From contig NZ_JADX01000005.1 of the NCBI RefSeq assembly GCF_000518605.1, positions 248,001 through 312,000 of the forward strand: a stretch of DNA of 64,000 nucleotides. Reading direction: 5' to 3'. How positions within the stretch are numbered: the stretch's first letter is position 1; every line of letters begins with the position of its first letter. Shown here in pieces: positions 7,856-16,738 of this stretch. The notes under the pieces are model-generated. The model searched no databases and had not been told where the DNA came from. It saw only the letters and a list, made by a program, of their open reading frames with translations. A program made the position numbers and the translations under genes. This DNA is from Shewanella fidelis ATCC BAA-318 (GTDB lineage: Bacteria; Pseudomonadota; Gammaproteobacteria; Enterobacterales; Shewanellaceae).

Positions 7856-9067
7856 ATGTTGCAAATAAGACCCATAATTAGCATGTTGATGCGCAGTAAA
7901 AGCGGGCCAATTTTATTATTAGTACAGATTATATTGTCAGTCGCGATTGTGGCTAATGCCAGTTTTATTATCACTGAACGTGTCAGTTTAATGAGCCGTG
8001 AATCAGGGATTGCCGAGTCAGAAGTATTTGATCTTGATATTTACAATTTCGACGATGGGATGGATCCAGTCAGTCAAACTAAGCGTGATATTGAGATTAT
8101 TCGTAATCTTGAGGGGGTTAAAGCCGCAACCGTCAGTAGCATGACACCGCTGAGTGGTGGCGGCTGGGCTTCTAACTTTTCATATGGTACCAGTAAAGAG
8201 GATCGTGTTGATGCTGCGAACGCTCCGCTTTATTACGGTGATGAACAAATGATCGCAACACTCGGTTTAAAACTTATTGAAGGCCGTAATTTTTATCCCG
8301 ATGAAGTGCTAACCGGAGGATCTGAATTAGCCAGTTTGCTGATTGTTTCTAAGGCTTATGCACAAGAAACATTCGGCGATGAATCACCGATTGGTAAAGT
8401 GATGTATCGCGGTGAAATAGGTAATCAACCGATGAAAATTATCGGGGTGGTTGAGCGTTTACAAGGTGCTTGGGTCGATAACAATAACCTAGAACGCGGC
8501 ATGATTATTAATGTTGAACTCGCGGCTGCATTTAATCGAATATTAGTACGCGCCGATGAAGAGGCTATTGTCGGGCTGAAAGAAGCCATTCCTGCTGCAC
8601 TACATAAAGAAAACCCTAACCGAGTCGTACGCGGCTTTACCACTATCAGTGAACACCGCAATATTGTATATCGTGATCATGAGCTAATGGCGACTGTACT
8701 TTCGATGATGGTGGTTTTATTACTGCTTATCACTTCCCTCGGTCTTGCGGGAATGGTGATGTTTAATATTGAGCGTCGCACTAAGCAAATCGGTACTAGA
8801 CGTGCATTAGGCGCTAAGAAACGAGATATTGTTAGTTTCTTTTTAGTTGAAAATTACCTGATATGTATCACTGGTGGTGTGATTGGTGGATTAATTGCTG
8901 TACAACTTGGTCAGCAGCTAATGGCGCTATATAGCTTACCTAAGCTGGAATTGTTCTATCCCATAGCGACAGTTGCTGGTTTACTGGTATTGACTACTTT
9001 CGCAGTGATTTTTCCTGCGCAAAAAGCCGCAAAAATATCACCGGCAACAGCCACCCGTAGTGTTTAA
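7856..9067 (+). CDS. MacB-like ABC permease, second of two
   Basis: About 403 residues from an ATG at 7856, which is chosen over the upstream GTG at 7838 because AAAGGAG (7843-7849) sits 6 bases before it. It has the same FtsX fold as its neighbour: an N-terminal helix (PILLLVQIILSVAIVANAS), a periplasmic domain, and three C-terminal helices with the KQIGTRRALGAKK motif. The pair diverges enough to suggest distinct halves of a heterodimeric pump. It is the last transport gene before a terminator-like hairpin at 9141-9180. Confidence 0.9.
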   Translation: MLQIRPIISMLMRSKSGPILLLVQIILSVAIVANASFIITERVSLMSRESGIAESEVFDLDIYNFDDGMDPVSQTKRDIEIIRNLEGVKAATVSSMTPLSGGGWASNFSYGTSKEDRVDAANAPLYYGDEQMIATLGLKLIEGRNFYPDEVLTGGSELASLLIVSKAYAQETFGDESPIGKVMYRGEIGNQPMKIIGVVERLQGAWVDNNNLERGMIINVELAAAFNRILVRADEEAIVGLKEAIPAALHKENPNRVVRGFTTISEHRNIVYRDHELMATVLSMMVVLLLLITSLGLAGMVMFNIERRTKQIGTRRALGAKKRDIVSFFLVENYLICITGGVIGGLIAVQLGQQLMALYSLPKLELFYPIATVAGLLVLTTFAVIFPAQKAAKISPATATRSV

Positions 9068-9140
9068 GGGACTAGCGAGCAAATTTGCTTTGTCAGGTTG
9101 GTGGGTAAAAGTTTAGCCGGTAAGACTATTGCTACTAAGT

Positions 9141-9180
9141 AAAGCCAATTCAGAGTCGCTCTTTCACTCTGGTTGGCTTT
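9141..9180 (+). terminator. Hairpin closing the efflux operon
   Basis: AAAGCCAATTCAGAGT (9141-9156) pairs with ACTCTGGTTGGCTTT (9166-9180) with one mismatch and a short bulge. The U tract is short. The regulator gene begins about 120 bases later and may partly depend on read-through. Confidence 0.6.
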
Positions 9181-9298
9181 CGGGTAGCTTTATAGCAGGT
9201 TATTACAGCTTGGGTTTACGAAAGCTATCTCATGGGCTTTCAGAGGTTTGTAAGTCGTTGAGCTAAAAATACATTAAAGGAATAATAATAAAAAAGTT

Positions 9299-10702
9299 AT
9301 GGATACCATCTTAATTGTCGATGACAACCAGGCTGTGTGTGACGCACTATCTTTAATGTTAGAGCTTAATGGCTATCAGACCTTAACCTGCTTATCTCCC
9401 GAAGTCGCCCTTGAGCTCGTGCAGTTACACGATGTGGCTTTGGTGGTGCAAGATATGAACTTCACCCAAGACACCACCTCTGGTGAAGAGGGCAAACGAC
9501 TGTTTTATGCTTTTAGGCAGCAGCAACCGGATCTTCCTATTATTTTGCTAACAGCTTGGACTCAGCTTGAGCTGGCGGTAGAGCTAGTTAAAGAGGGCGC
9601 AGCTGACTACATGGGCAAGCCATGGGATGATGCTAAGTTACTAAATAGCATTAGTAATCTTATTTCATTGCATCGATTGTCAAAACAAAATGCCCAATTA
9701 AGTCGAGTTGAAACTCAGCGTATGGCGGCAATTAAAGATGCTGATTTATGTGGCATGATTTTCAATAGCGGCGCGATGCAGCGCTGTGTTGATTTAGCAT
9801 TGCAGATCGCCAAATCAGATGTATCTGTGTTGATCACTGGGCCTAACGGGGCTGGTAAAGATAAGCTTGCCGATATCATTCATGCTAACTCGACGCTAAA
9901 AAACAGACCTTTAATTAAAGTGAATATCGGTGCACTGCCAATTGACTTACTCGAAGCTGAATTATTTGGCGCAGAAGCAGGGGCATTTACCGGCGCAACT
10001 AAGGCTAGAATTGGCCGTTTTGAGGCCGCCGATGGTGGTACGCTATTTTTAGATGAAATAGGTAATTTACCGCTGTCAGGTCAAGTAAAATTACTCCGAG
10101 TATTGCAAACCGGTGAGTTTGAACGTTTAGGTAGCCACCAAACTCGCAGCGTGAATGTGCGAGTGATCAGCGCGACAAATGCTGATCTGGCTGAAGATAT
10201 TCAGGCTGGAACCTTTCGAGAAGATCTCTTCTATCGTCTTAATGTGATTGAGCTTGCTTTGCCTTCATTAAATGAGCGTAAAGATGATATTTTGCCCCTC
10301 GTTGAGCACTTTATTGGTGCTGACTTTACGTTGCCAAAACAAACGCAACAGGCACTGCTATCTCATCCTTGGCCTGGTAATGTCCGCGAGCTTGAAAATG
10401 CCTGTAAGCGAGCTGCCATTTTGGCTCAAAGCGCCGAATTGACTAGTACTGATTTTGGCTTAGTGACTGAACAAGCATTAGTGGCGGCTCAGACTCCGAT
10501 TGAAAGAACTAGTGAGCATCAAGCTTCAAGCCAAAGTCGTACAAGCGTAAATGAGGACAGTGAGTCTGCTGTTGATGAAAAAGCCGAAATAGTGGCGGCA
10601 TTAGAGCGGCATCAAGGGGTTATCGCTAGGGTCGCAAAGTCATTGGGCTTGAGTCGGCAAGCGCTTTATCGGCGTATGCAAAAATATCAAATTGATAAGT
10701 AA
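9299..10702 (+). CDS. NtrC-family sigma-54-dependent response regulator of the efflux module
   Basis: The 467-residue protein has a receiver domain (1-120) with acidic pocket DDN near 8-10, phospho-acceptor D52, T85 and K107. The AAA+ domain follows, with Walker [15 protein letters not shown] and Walker [12 protein letters not shown]. The C-terminal Fis-type helix-turn-helix is [19 protein letters not shown]. It is followed 14 bases later by its partner histidine kinase and preceded by the ABC efflux operon. That operon has a sigma-54 promoter and a CGGACACT array, so autophosphorelay control of the pump is the simplest reading. The pump, regulator and kinase together recur as a linked module in related bacteria. 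Confidence 0.93.
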   Translation: MDTILIVDDNQAVCDALSLMLELNGYQTLTCLSPEVALELVQLHDVALVVQDMNFTQDTTSGEEGKRLFYAFRQQQPDLPIILLTAWTQLELAVELVKEGAADYMGKPWDDAKLLNSISNLISLHRLSKQNAQLSRVETQRMAAIKDADLCGMIFNSGAMQRCVDLALQIAKSDVSVLITGPNGAGKDKLADIIHANSTLKNRPLIKVNIGALPIDLLEAELFGAEAGAFTGATKARIGRFEAADGGTLFLDEIGNLPLSGQVKLLRVLQTGEFERLGSHQTRSVNVRVISATNADLAEDIQAGTFREDLFYRLNVIELALPSLNERKDDILPLVEHFIGADFTLPKQTQQALLSHPWPGNVRELENACKRAAILAQSAELTSTDFGLVTEQALVAAQTPIERTSEHQASSQSRTSVNEDSESAVDEKAEIVAALERHQGVIARVAKSLGLSRQALYRRMQKYQIDK

Positions 10703-10716
10703 ACAGGAGCAGCGCT

Positions 10717-12078
10717 ATTAAGGTTTCATTAAGGGCTAAGTTAATTGTGAGTTCTGTGTTGGCCTGTGCTGCAGGCCTGATATTGGCATTTACTTGTTTG
10801 GTATGGCTTGCATCTGCACAGGTACAACAAATGCTTGCTAATGACGCTTGGCTGTTTGCTAGCTTATTTGTTTTGGCGTTATTGCTGACGGCATGCCTAA
10901 GCTATATTGCCAGCCGTGGCTTAGCTAGCAGCCTGATGGCGTTGGAAGTAGGTTTACTTAACTTTAAAGATAATGATTTTAGTGTCAGCCTGCCTGTTAC
11001 TGGTGATAAACAGTTGCATGCTTTAGCAAGTTTATTTAATGACTCAGCGGAAAGCCTACGTAAAGAGCGCCAGTATATTTATCAGCGAGAGTTATTACTC
11101 GATAAGGTGATCCAGAGTTCGCCTAATGTGATGTTATTACTCGATGATAGCCAACGGATTATTTACGCAAATGATGCCGCGCGACACTTATTTCATGACG
11201 GACTCAGAATTGAAGGCATGAGTTTAGCTCAGTTGCTCGATGAAGCCTCGCCAGAGCTTGCAAATGCAGTCAATAATCCCAAAGATGGTTTGTTTTCGTT
11301 GACCGAGAGTTCAGATGACGAAGGGCAAACTTGGCATCTTTCTCGCGGCCAATTTTTGTTAAATGGCCAGTTTCATCATCTTATATTGCTTAAACAGATG
11401 ACGAGGGAGCTCAATCGTCAAGAGGTGGCAGTATGGAAAAAGGTCATTCGGATTATAAGTCATGAGCTCAATAACTCAGTGGCACCAATTGCCTCTATGG
11501 TAAATTCTGGACGCATGATCACCAAAGAGTTAGATGATCCCAAGCTCAAGCTTATTTTCGATACAATCGAAGATAGGACAAGTCACTTGAGTCAGTTTAT
11601 TTTTAATTATGCTCGCTTTGCTAAATTGCCTCTGCCAACGAAGTCTAAAGTGGATTGGCACAGCTTAATTGCGCAATTAAAACAACATTACCAATTTAAG
11701 TTATTGGGGGATTTACCAGAAACTCATGCCAGTTTTGATCTGATCCAGATGGAGCAGGTATTACTCAACTTGCTTAAAAATGCGCATGAATCTGGTTCTG
11801 ATTTAAGTGAAGTCAGTTTAGAAGTTAAAGACTCAGTATTTTCGGAACAAACTCAAGGTATATGTATTGAGATTAATGACGCTGGTTCTGGGATGTCAGC
11901 AGATGTTTTACGCCAAGCTCTATTACCTTTTTATTCCACTAAACAGTCGGGAACCGGCTTAGGCTTGCCGTTATGCCGAGAGATCATCGAAGCGCACGAC
12001 GGTAGAATCAGTTTACATAACCGTGAAAATAAAGGCTTGTGTGTTAGTGTATGGTTACCGCAGTCAGCAACCGATTAA
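10717..12078 (+). CDS. Sensor histidine kinase partner, probable ATT start
   Basis: The membrane kinase has an N-terminal helix, a second hydrophobic stretch near 45-65, a HAMP-like segment, a PAS domain (about 125-220), the H-box ISHELNNSVAP with His near 249, the N-box QVLLNLLKNAHES and G-boxes DAGSGM and GTGLGL. The first ATG or GTG in frame (GTG, 10747) would give a protein starting inside the first membrane helix without positive charges. An in-frame ATT at 10717 lies 7 bases after AGGAG (10705-10709) and restores KVSLRAKL before the helix, so ATT is preferred. This is inference. The function is to phosphorylate the regulator at 9299-10702. Confidence 0.8.
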   Translation: MKVSLRAKLIVSSVLACAAGLILAFTCLVWLASAQVQQMLANDAWLFASLFVLALLLTACLSYIASRGLASSLMALEVGLLNFKDNDFSVSLPVTGDKQLHALASLFNDSAESLRKERQYIYQRELLLDKVIQSSPNVMLLLDDSQRIIYANDAARHLFHDGLRIEGMSLAQLLDEASPELANAVNNPKDGLFSLTESSDDEGQTWHLSRGQFLLNGQFHHLILLKQMTRELNRQEVAVWKKVIRIISHELNNSVAPIASMVNSGRMITKELDDPKLKLIFDTIEDRTSHLSQFIFNYARFAKLPLPTKSKVDWHSLIAQLKQHYQFKLLGDLPETHASFDLIQMEQVLLNLLKNAHESGSDLSEVSLEVKDSVFSEQTQGICIEINDAGSGMSADVLRQALLPFYSTKQSGTGLGLPLCREIIEAHDGRISLHNRENKGLCVSVWLPQSATD

Positions 12079-12102
12079 AAAGCCAGCATGAGTGCTGGCT
12101 TT
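12079..12102 (+). terminator. Terminator after the sensor kinase
   Basis: AAAGCCAGCA and TGCTGGCTTT form a perfect 10-bp stem around TGAG. The stem overlaps the kinase stop codon and has a short T run. Confidence 0.75.
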
Positions 12103-12119
12103 AGTGTCTTCGCTGTTGT

Positions 12120-12341
12120 TTAACTAAACAGAGTGTTTTTAAGTTCTGATGCAGGGACCTTAAAAGGCTCAATTAACCTTGGAGGTCTAAGTACCAATGC
12201 GCCTTGGCAATTTTTGCAGCTAAAGTGCAGTTTTTCACTGCAGCTTTTGCAATAGGTACATTCGAATGAGCAGATATAGGCGACAGATTTACGCGCCAGT
12301 TTAGTTTTACATTGCTCGCATTCGGTTTTCATTCTTAACAT
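12120..12341 (-). CDS. DUF1272 zinc-ribbon protein
   Basis: The product is 73 residues from the ATG at 12341. That start is chosen over a longer reading from 12398 because AAAGGAG lies directly upstream of it. Eight cysteines arranged as CEQC, CSFECTYCKSC and CKNC, followed by the ALVLRPPR tail, match the DUF1272 family of small zinc-ribbon proteins. No function is established. It stands alone between the kinase terminator and the TetR gene. Confidence 0.8.
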   Translation of the reverse strand: MLRMKTECEQCKTKLARKSVAYICSFECTYCKSCSEKLHFSCKNCQGALVLRPPRLIEPFKVPASELKNTLFS

Positions 12342-12416
12342 ATTCACTCCTTTGAATATCACAGCTACAAGGCAATAGCGACTACAAGGCTCATCCATGA
12401 GTTTGCTATTGCTAAA

Positions 12417-12989
12417 CTAGGCTTTCATTGCATTCCAAAACATCGAAAAGCTTGCCTGTTTATGTGCTTCATCTTGCCACATATCTGGGTGGTCAAGAAA
12501 ATATCGAGTGGCTGCCAAGTACTGACCATGACAACTCTCTTGCATCAAGGATAGTGGATAATCTGCAAGTTCGCCCGTTTTTTGCCCCTGTAAAATCAAT
12601 TCCCCCATAAAACTGAGAATATCGTTCATGGCTTGTTGACGAATCGCAGTGGGGATTGAAGGAGACATAGAGTACTGCTGGAAAAATTCTTGTTTGAGTG
12701 GGTTGGCTATTGCCCAATCTATCGCGACTTGCCATAAATGCTTAGTGTCAGCTTTTAAGTCGCCCTGTTGACTGAGCTGCGCTTTTATTGCATCGGCAAA
12801 TTCCTGTTTGATTGTGAGAAACAGCTGTTTCATTAATTCATCTTTTGACGAAAAGTGATGGAATAGCGTGCCAGTTGCCACCCCTGCTTGTTTGGCAATA
12901 GAGGCGGTTGAGGTTGCATGAAACCCCTGGCTAACAAAGAGTGTTAGCGCTGTGTTTAACAGCGCTTGCTTTTTATCGAGACGACTCAT
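12417..12989 (-). CDS. TetR/AcrR family repressor next to aldehyde dehydrogenase
   Basis: The 190-residue regulator has an N-terminal TetR helix-turn-helix (about 5-50; TSTASIAKQAGVATGTLFHH) and an alpha-helical ligand domain. It lies directly downstream of the aldehyde dehydrogenase gene on the same strand, 31 bases from its stop. The dehydrogenase promoter carries a palindrome (14486-14499) that could be its operator. It likely senses an aldehyde or fatty-acyl-like compound, but the ligand is inference. Confidence 0.88.
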   Translation of the reverse strand: MSRLDKKQALLNTALTLFVSQGFHATSTASIAKQAGVATGTLFHHFSSKDELMKQLFLTIKQEFADAIKAQLSQQGDLKADTKHLWQVAIDWAIANPLKQEFFQQYSMSPSIPTAIRQQAMNDILSFMGELILQGQKTGELADYPLSLMQESCHGQYLAATRYFLDHPDMWQDEAHKQASFSMFWNAMKA

Positions 12990-13020
12990 TTCAATATCGT
13001 GTCCGGTTTAGGTTAGTTTA

Positions 13021-14451
13021 CTAGCGTAAGAAGAACTTCATTAATATACGTTGAATAAAGCTACCGTACGGTGGGTGTACCAATTTGCCAGTATTGAGGT
13101 ACTTTCCACGGCTGAGCACGGTTTTGGCATGGCTTAGGGTTAAAAAGCCCTCTTTACCGTGATAGTGCCCCATTCCCGATGGACCTATACCACCGAACGG
13201 TGCGTCATCAGCTGCTACATGGAATACAGTTTCATTAATGCACACTCCGCCAGAGTGAGTATGAGTTAGCACTTGTTGTTGTATCTTGCTATCAAAGCTC
13301 ATTAAGTAGAGAGCGAGTGGGCGAGGGCGCTGATTAACGTAGGCGATAGCTTCATTGATGTCATCGTAAGGGATCACTGGTAACAAGGGGCCAAAAATCT
13401 CATCCTGTAGCAGTAACATATCATCAGAGGTTTGCTCAATGAGTTGTGTTGGCACCTTGCGCTTAACGCTATTAATTGCTTCGCCATTGGCGCTAGTGAT
13501 TTGCGCACCTTTGCTTTTGGCATCCTCTAGCACTTGCATTATACGATCAAATTGGCGCTGATTAATCACGCTGCCATAATCTGGGTTGTCACTAACCTTA
13601 CTACCGTACATACGAGTGAACTTGGCTTTATAAGCCTGAATAAAATTATCGAGTTTTGCACGAGGAACGAGAACATAATCAGGGGCGACACAGATCTGTC
13701 CTGCGTTAAGGCATTTACCGTAAATCATGCGTTCAACAGCAATATCCATCGCGATATCATCGGCAATAATGACAGGGGATTTACCACCTAGCTCGAGTGT
13801 CACTGGAGTTAGGTTGTCAGCTGCTGCGCGCATAACATGGCGACCAACTGTAGTCGACCCAGTGAACAGTAGGTGATCAAAGGGTAATGCTGAAAACTCT
13901 GCCGCAACTTCAGCTTCACCTTCAATACAGACAACGTGGGTGTCATCAAAAATGCTACTAAGCATGGTTTTAATAACCTGATTGGTCTCAGGTGTGAACT
14001 CAGACAGTTTAATCATCGCGCGGTTACCGGCTGCAAGCGCAGTGATAAGTGGCCCTACAGATAGCATGATTGGGAAGTTCCATGGCACGATAATACCCAC
14101 CACACCTAGTGGTTGGTAATGTACTTTAACTTTAGCTGGTGCGAGCAATAGACCTGCATGGCGTGAGCTCGGTTTCATCCATTTTTTTAAGTGTTTTAGG
14201 CTGTAATTAATATTGTTAATGCAAGGCATGATATCTGAGATCATGCTGTCATCGACTGAACGATTGCCGTAGTCACGGTTTAATGCTTCAACGAGTTGCT
14301 GTTGATACGTTAATAGTGCGGCCTTTAAGCTTTGCAAATGCTCTACTCTAGCATCGTATTTAGCGGCGGGTTCATTAAGGTAACTGCTGCGCATTTTTAA
14401 CAACACTTGCGTGAGGGGTTGTGCCGTTTGATTGTCGATATGCATATTCAT
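13021..14451 (-). CDS. Aldehyde dehydrogenase, coniferyl-aldehyde-dehydrogenase-like
   Basis: The 476-residue NAD(P)-dependent aldehyde dehydrogenase oxidises an aldehyde to the acid. Visible signatures are PWNFPIMLSVGPLITALAAG (cofactor fold), GSTTVGRHV, the glutamate motif LELGGKSP and the catalytic-cysteine region NAGQICVAPDYVL. The end NGxxxPPYG-like tail (HPPYGSFIQRILMKFF) is typical of the ALDH3-like/CalB group, which ends in a hydrophobic patch. Real substrates in marine bacteria are probably fatty or aromatic aldehydes. It is co-oriented with the TetR gene at 12417-12989 and probably under its control. Confidence 0.88.
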   Translation of the reverse strand: MNMHIDNQTAQPLTQVLLKMRSSYLNEPAAKYDARVEHLQSLKAALLTYQQQLVEALNRDYGNRSVDDSMISDIMPCINNINYSLKHLKKWMKPSSRHAGLLLAPAKVKVHYQPLGVVGIIVPWNFPIMLSVGPLITALAAGNRAMIKLSEFTPETNQVIKTMLSSIFDDTHVVCIEGEAEVAAEFSALPFDHLLFTGSTTVGRHVMRAAADNLTPVTLELGGKSPVIIADDIAMDIAVERMIYGKCLNAGQICVAPDYVLVPRAKLDNFIQAYKAKFTRMYGSKVSDNPDYGSVINQRQFDRIMQVLEDAKSKGAQITSANGEAINSVKRKVPTQLIEQTSDDMLLLQDEIFGPLLPVIPYDDINEAIAYVNQRPRPLALYLMSFDSKIQQQVLTHTHSGGVCINETVFHVAADDAPFGGIGPSGMGHYHGKEGFLTLSHAKTVLSRGKYLNTGKLVHPPYGSFIQRILMKFFLR

Positions 14452-14485
14452 TAAGTGAGCTCCACTGATGCTTGGTTATTGACCG

Positions 14486-14499
14486 ACTGATTAGTCAGT
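14486..14499. promoter_or_regulatory. Palindrome in the aldehyde dehydrogenase promoter
   Basis: ACTGA-TTAG-TCAGT lies 35 bases before the dehydrogenase start codon, within a GACTGATTAGTCAG context. Such short palindromes are typical TetR-family operators, so it is the likely site for the repressor at 12417-12989. Confidence 0.6.
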
Positions 14500-14621
14500 T
14501 TTCACTATAATGAAGTTTTTATTAAAGCGCAAATACCCATAAAAGATGTGACCAAGATCAAATTCAATAATCGCCAGCACTCTAAAATTAGAGTAGGTAC
14601 TTAGTTAACTAAGGATTAAAA

Positions 14622-15002
14622 ATGAGCAGCAATGTACATGGAATATCTGTTGGAATTGAGCGCAGTGGGAATGAGTTTTATATGACGTTTGTTGCCGTTG
14701 GTAAGCTTACCCATGAAGATTATCAATACATGGTACCTATGCTTGAAGCGGCAATAGCTGGCGTGGATAAACCAGAGATAAATGTCCTAGCAGATATTTC
14801 AGAGCTAGATGGCTGGGAGTTACGTGCAGCGTGGGACGATTTAAAAATTGGCATTGAGCACGGTAAAGCATTTAAAAAAATAGCCATAGTGGGTGAAGGT
14901 AAGTTACAGGAGTGGATGGCAAAAATTGCTGACTGGTTTACGCCCTATGACGCTAAGTTTTTTGATAATAAAAAACAGGCGCGCGACTGGCTTAATGACT
15001 AA
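14622..15002 (+). CDS. SpoIIAA-like STAS-fold protein
   Basis: The 126-residue soluble protein belongs to the SpoIIAA-like (PF11964) group of STAS-fold proteins. This is seen in its pattern of MLEAAIAGV, INVLADISELDGWELRAAWDD and FKKIAIVGEGKLQEWMAKI. These proteins are widespread and mostly uncharacterised; lipid or small-ligand binding has been suggested. It has its own promoter region and precedes two universal stress genes in the same direction, so a stress link is plausible but not shown. Confidence 0.75.
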   Translation: MSSNVHGISVGIERSGNEFYMTFVAVGKLTHEDYQYMVPMLEAAIAGVDKPEINVLADISELDGWELRAAWDDLKIGIEHGKAFKKIAIVGEGKLQEWMAKIADWFTPYDAKFFDNKKQARDWLND

Positions 15003-15126
15003 TCTTAGAGATTGAGCAGGCTTGCTTTACACTAATTGGTATTAGCGCCATTTTCAGCTTCAATTCATGCTGGCACAAGTTTGTGGTTTTATCTTAGTAG
15101 TAGGTTAATGTTTGGAGGAGTTAGCT

Positions 15127-15558
15127 ATGCGTACACGTCAAATTTTATGCCCAACAGACTTTTCTGAAACTGCTTCACATGCGCTTAGGTACGCAATTGA
15201 AATGGCAAACTTTTATCATGTAGGCCTAAGAATTGTACATGTGATTGAGCAGCCAATAGGGGTTGATAACTACCAGATGTTGGTGGTGACACCTGAAGAG
15301 CTCGCGCAGAGCATGGAGGACAGTGCAGCAGAGAATATGCGTGCGTTACTGGCTGAATTAAAGAGTGAATTGTCAGTTGAATCGGTTATTCGTCATGGTA
15401 GTGCCACAGAGCAGATCCTTAAAGAGGCTGAAGTGTCTGAAGCGGGGATGATTGTTATTGCTAGCCATGGCCGCACAGGACTTGCCCATTTTTTACATAC
15501 AAATGTGGCGGAGAGTGTTGCAAATCGTGCTGAATGTCCGGTTTTAGTCGTGAAATAA
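15127..15558 (+). CDS. Universal stress protein, first tandem copy
   Basis: The product is 143 residues from the ATG at 15127, chosen because GGAGGAG lies about 7 bases upstream. It is an UspA-fold protein. The N-terminal strand is ILCPTDFSETASHALRYA and the C-terminal nucleotide-binding loop is IASHGRTGLAHFLHTNVAESV, close to the G-2x-G-9x-G(S/T) pattern of ATP-binding UspA proteins. A near-copy lies 104 bases downstream. A role in survival under stress is expected for the family. Confidence 0.88.
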   Translation: MRTRQILCPTDFSETASHALRYAIEMANFYHVGLRIVHVIEQPIGVDNYQMLVVTPEELAQSMEDSAAENMRALLAELKSELSVESVIRHGSATEQILKEAEVSEAGMIVIASHGRTGLAHFLHTNVAESVANRAECPVLVVK

Positions 15559-15662
15559 AGCGCAATATAGTTACGCGTTTTAATGAAATGATTTTATTGG
15601 GTTAGTAGTTGCTGGTTAATATTTAGCAACCAAGCTAAAACGGGCTTGGTTGAGGAGAGTTT

Positions 15663-16106
15663 ATGCGTACCCGACAAATTTTGTGTCCAACCGACTTTTC
15701 TGAAACAGCGTCCCACGCAATGAGTTATGCCATCGAGATGGCCAACCTATATGGCGTGGGGGTAAGACTTGTGCATGTGATGAGTGAGCCATTGAGCGAG
15801 TACCATTATGGTATCGCAATGGAATCTGCTCAGCAGTTAGATCGTCAAATTGAAGCTGCAGCAGAAGGTAACCTAGAAAAACTAAAGTCACAGATGCTAC
15901 AAGAGTTAAACCAAGGTTTAACAGTGCAAACTGTGGTGCGTAAAGGCGATACTTTAGATCAACTTTTGGCTGAATCAAAAGTGGGTGAGATTGGTATGAT
16001 TGTTATCGCCAGTCACGGCCATCAAGGTATTTCTCACTTACTCAATCCAAATATTGCCGAAGGCCTAGCCAATAAAGCTAAGTGCCCAGTATTGGTAGTG
16101 AAATAG
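15663..16106 (+). CDS. Universal stress protein, second tandem copy
   Basis: The 147-residue UspA-fold protein shares almost the same first 20 residues as the gene just upstream (both begin MRTRQILCPTDFSETASHA) but diverges in the middle. The C-terminal loop IASHGHQGISHLLNPNIAEGL keeps the ATP-binding layout. It has its own GAGGAG ribosome binding site and is closed by a strong terminator at 16123-16157. The pair is a clear tandem duplication, with the two start regions also similar at DNA level. Confidence 0.88.
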   Translation: MRTRQILCPTDFSETASHAMSYAIEMANLYGVGVRLVHVMSEPLSEYHYGIAMESAQQLDRQIEAAAEGNLEKLKSQMLQELNQGLTVQTVVRKGDTLDQLLAESKVGEIGMIVIASHGHQGISHLLNPNIAEGLANKAKCPVLVVK

Positions 16107-16122
16107 CCAAACCTTATGACAT

Positions 16123-16157
16123 AAAGCCAGCTAACTCTTATCGACATAGCTGGCTTT
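16123..16157 (+). terminator. Terminator after the universal stress pair
   Basis: AAAGCCAGCTA (16123-16133) pairs with TAGCTGGCTTT (16147-16157) and is followed by a T run. It lies between convergent genes. Confidence 0.85.
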
Positions 16158-16166
16158 TTATTGGTA

Positions 16167-16736
16167 TTAGAAGCTTGAGTCTGGCTGCTGTAAAAATGCA
16201 ATTTCTTCAGCTGTCGACTCACGACCTAAAATTTGATTGCGGTGCGGGTAGCGACCAAACTGGTCGATAATGGCTTTGTGCTTTATTTCAAACTGTAAAT
16301 TCCCTTGTGCCGCTTCGCGGTTAAATAGCCTGACTGCCACTTCATGAATTGCTTTTGACTCGCTATGCATATAAGGCATAAACAAAAACGGAACTTGTTT
16401 CGCTTTAAGCTCTGAGTCGGCGTTGACCGCTACAGCTTCTTGGGCCAAGACCAGCGCAATAGCATCGGCTGCAAATGCTTGTGGGGTATCGCGGTGAATA
16501 TTGCGGCTAAATTGGTCAAGTACAATAATTTCAGCCAGACGTCCCTTAGGGCTGGCGCGCCAATGGTATAATTCACCTTGTATTGCTTGTTCAAGTAATT
16601 TGCCAAATCGCTCAGCAATAAGCTGATCAAACTCAGGATCTTTAATCCACCACTGTTTAGGTTCAATTTCTTCAAACCAAAAATGAATAATCATATCTGG
16701 GGTGAAAGCTTGCTCTAGTGAGGTTGTTGTGTTCAT
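16167..16736 (-). CDS. DUF924 family protein
   Basis: The 189-residue soluble alpha-helical protein matches the DUF924 family through IIHFWFEEIEPKQWW, IIVLDQFSRNIHRDTPQAFA, PYMHSESKAIHE and the late FGRYPHRNQILGRESTAEE. The fold resembles tetratricopeptide-type helical hairpins; its biochemical role is unknown. It is the last gene of a three-gene - strand run with the two PH-domain membrane proteins, starting two bases from the stop of the previous gene. Confidence 0.85.
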   Translation of the reverse strand: MNTTTSLEQAFTPDMIIHFWFEEIEPKQWWIKDPEFDQLIAERFGKLLEQAIQGELYHWRASPKGRLAEIIVLDQFSRNIHRDTPQAFAADAIALVLAQEAVAVNADSELKAKQVPFLFMPYMHSESKAIHEVAVRLFNREAAQGNLQFEIKHKAIIDQFGRYPHRNQILGRESTAEEIAFLQQPDSSF

Positions 16737-16738
16737 AG

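Noticed and set aside
12999..13006. Single CGGACAC on the - strand between TetR and aldehyde dehydrogenase genes
   Set aside because: One isolated copy with no sigma-54 promoter; chance is enough.
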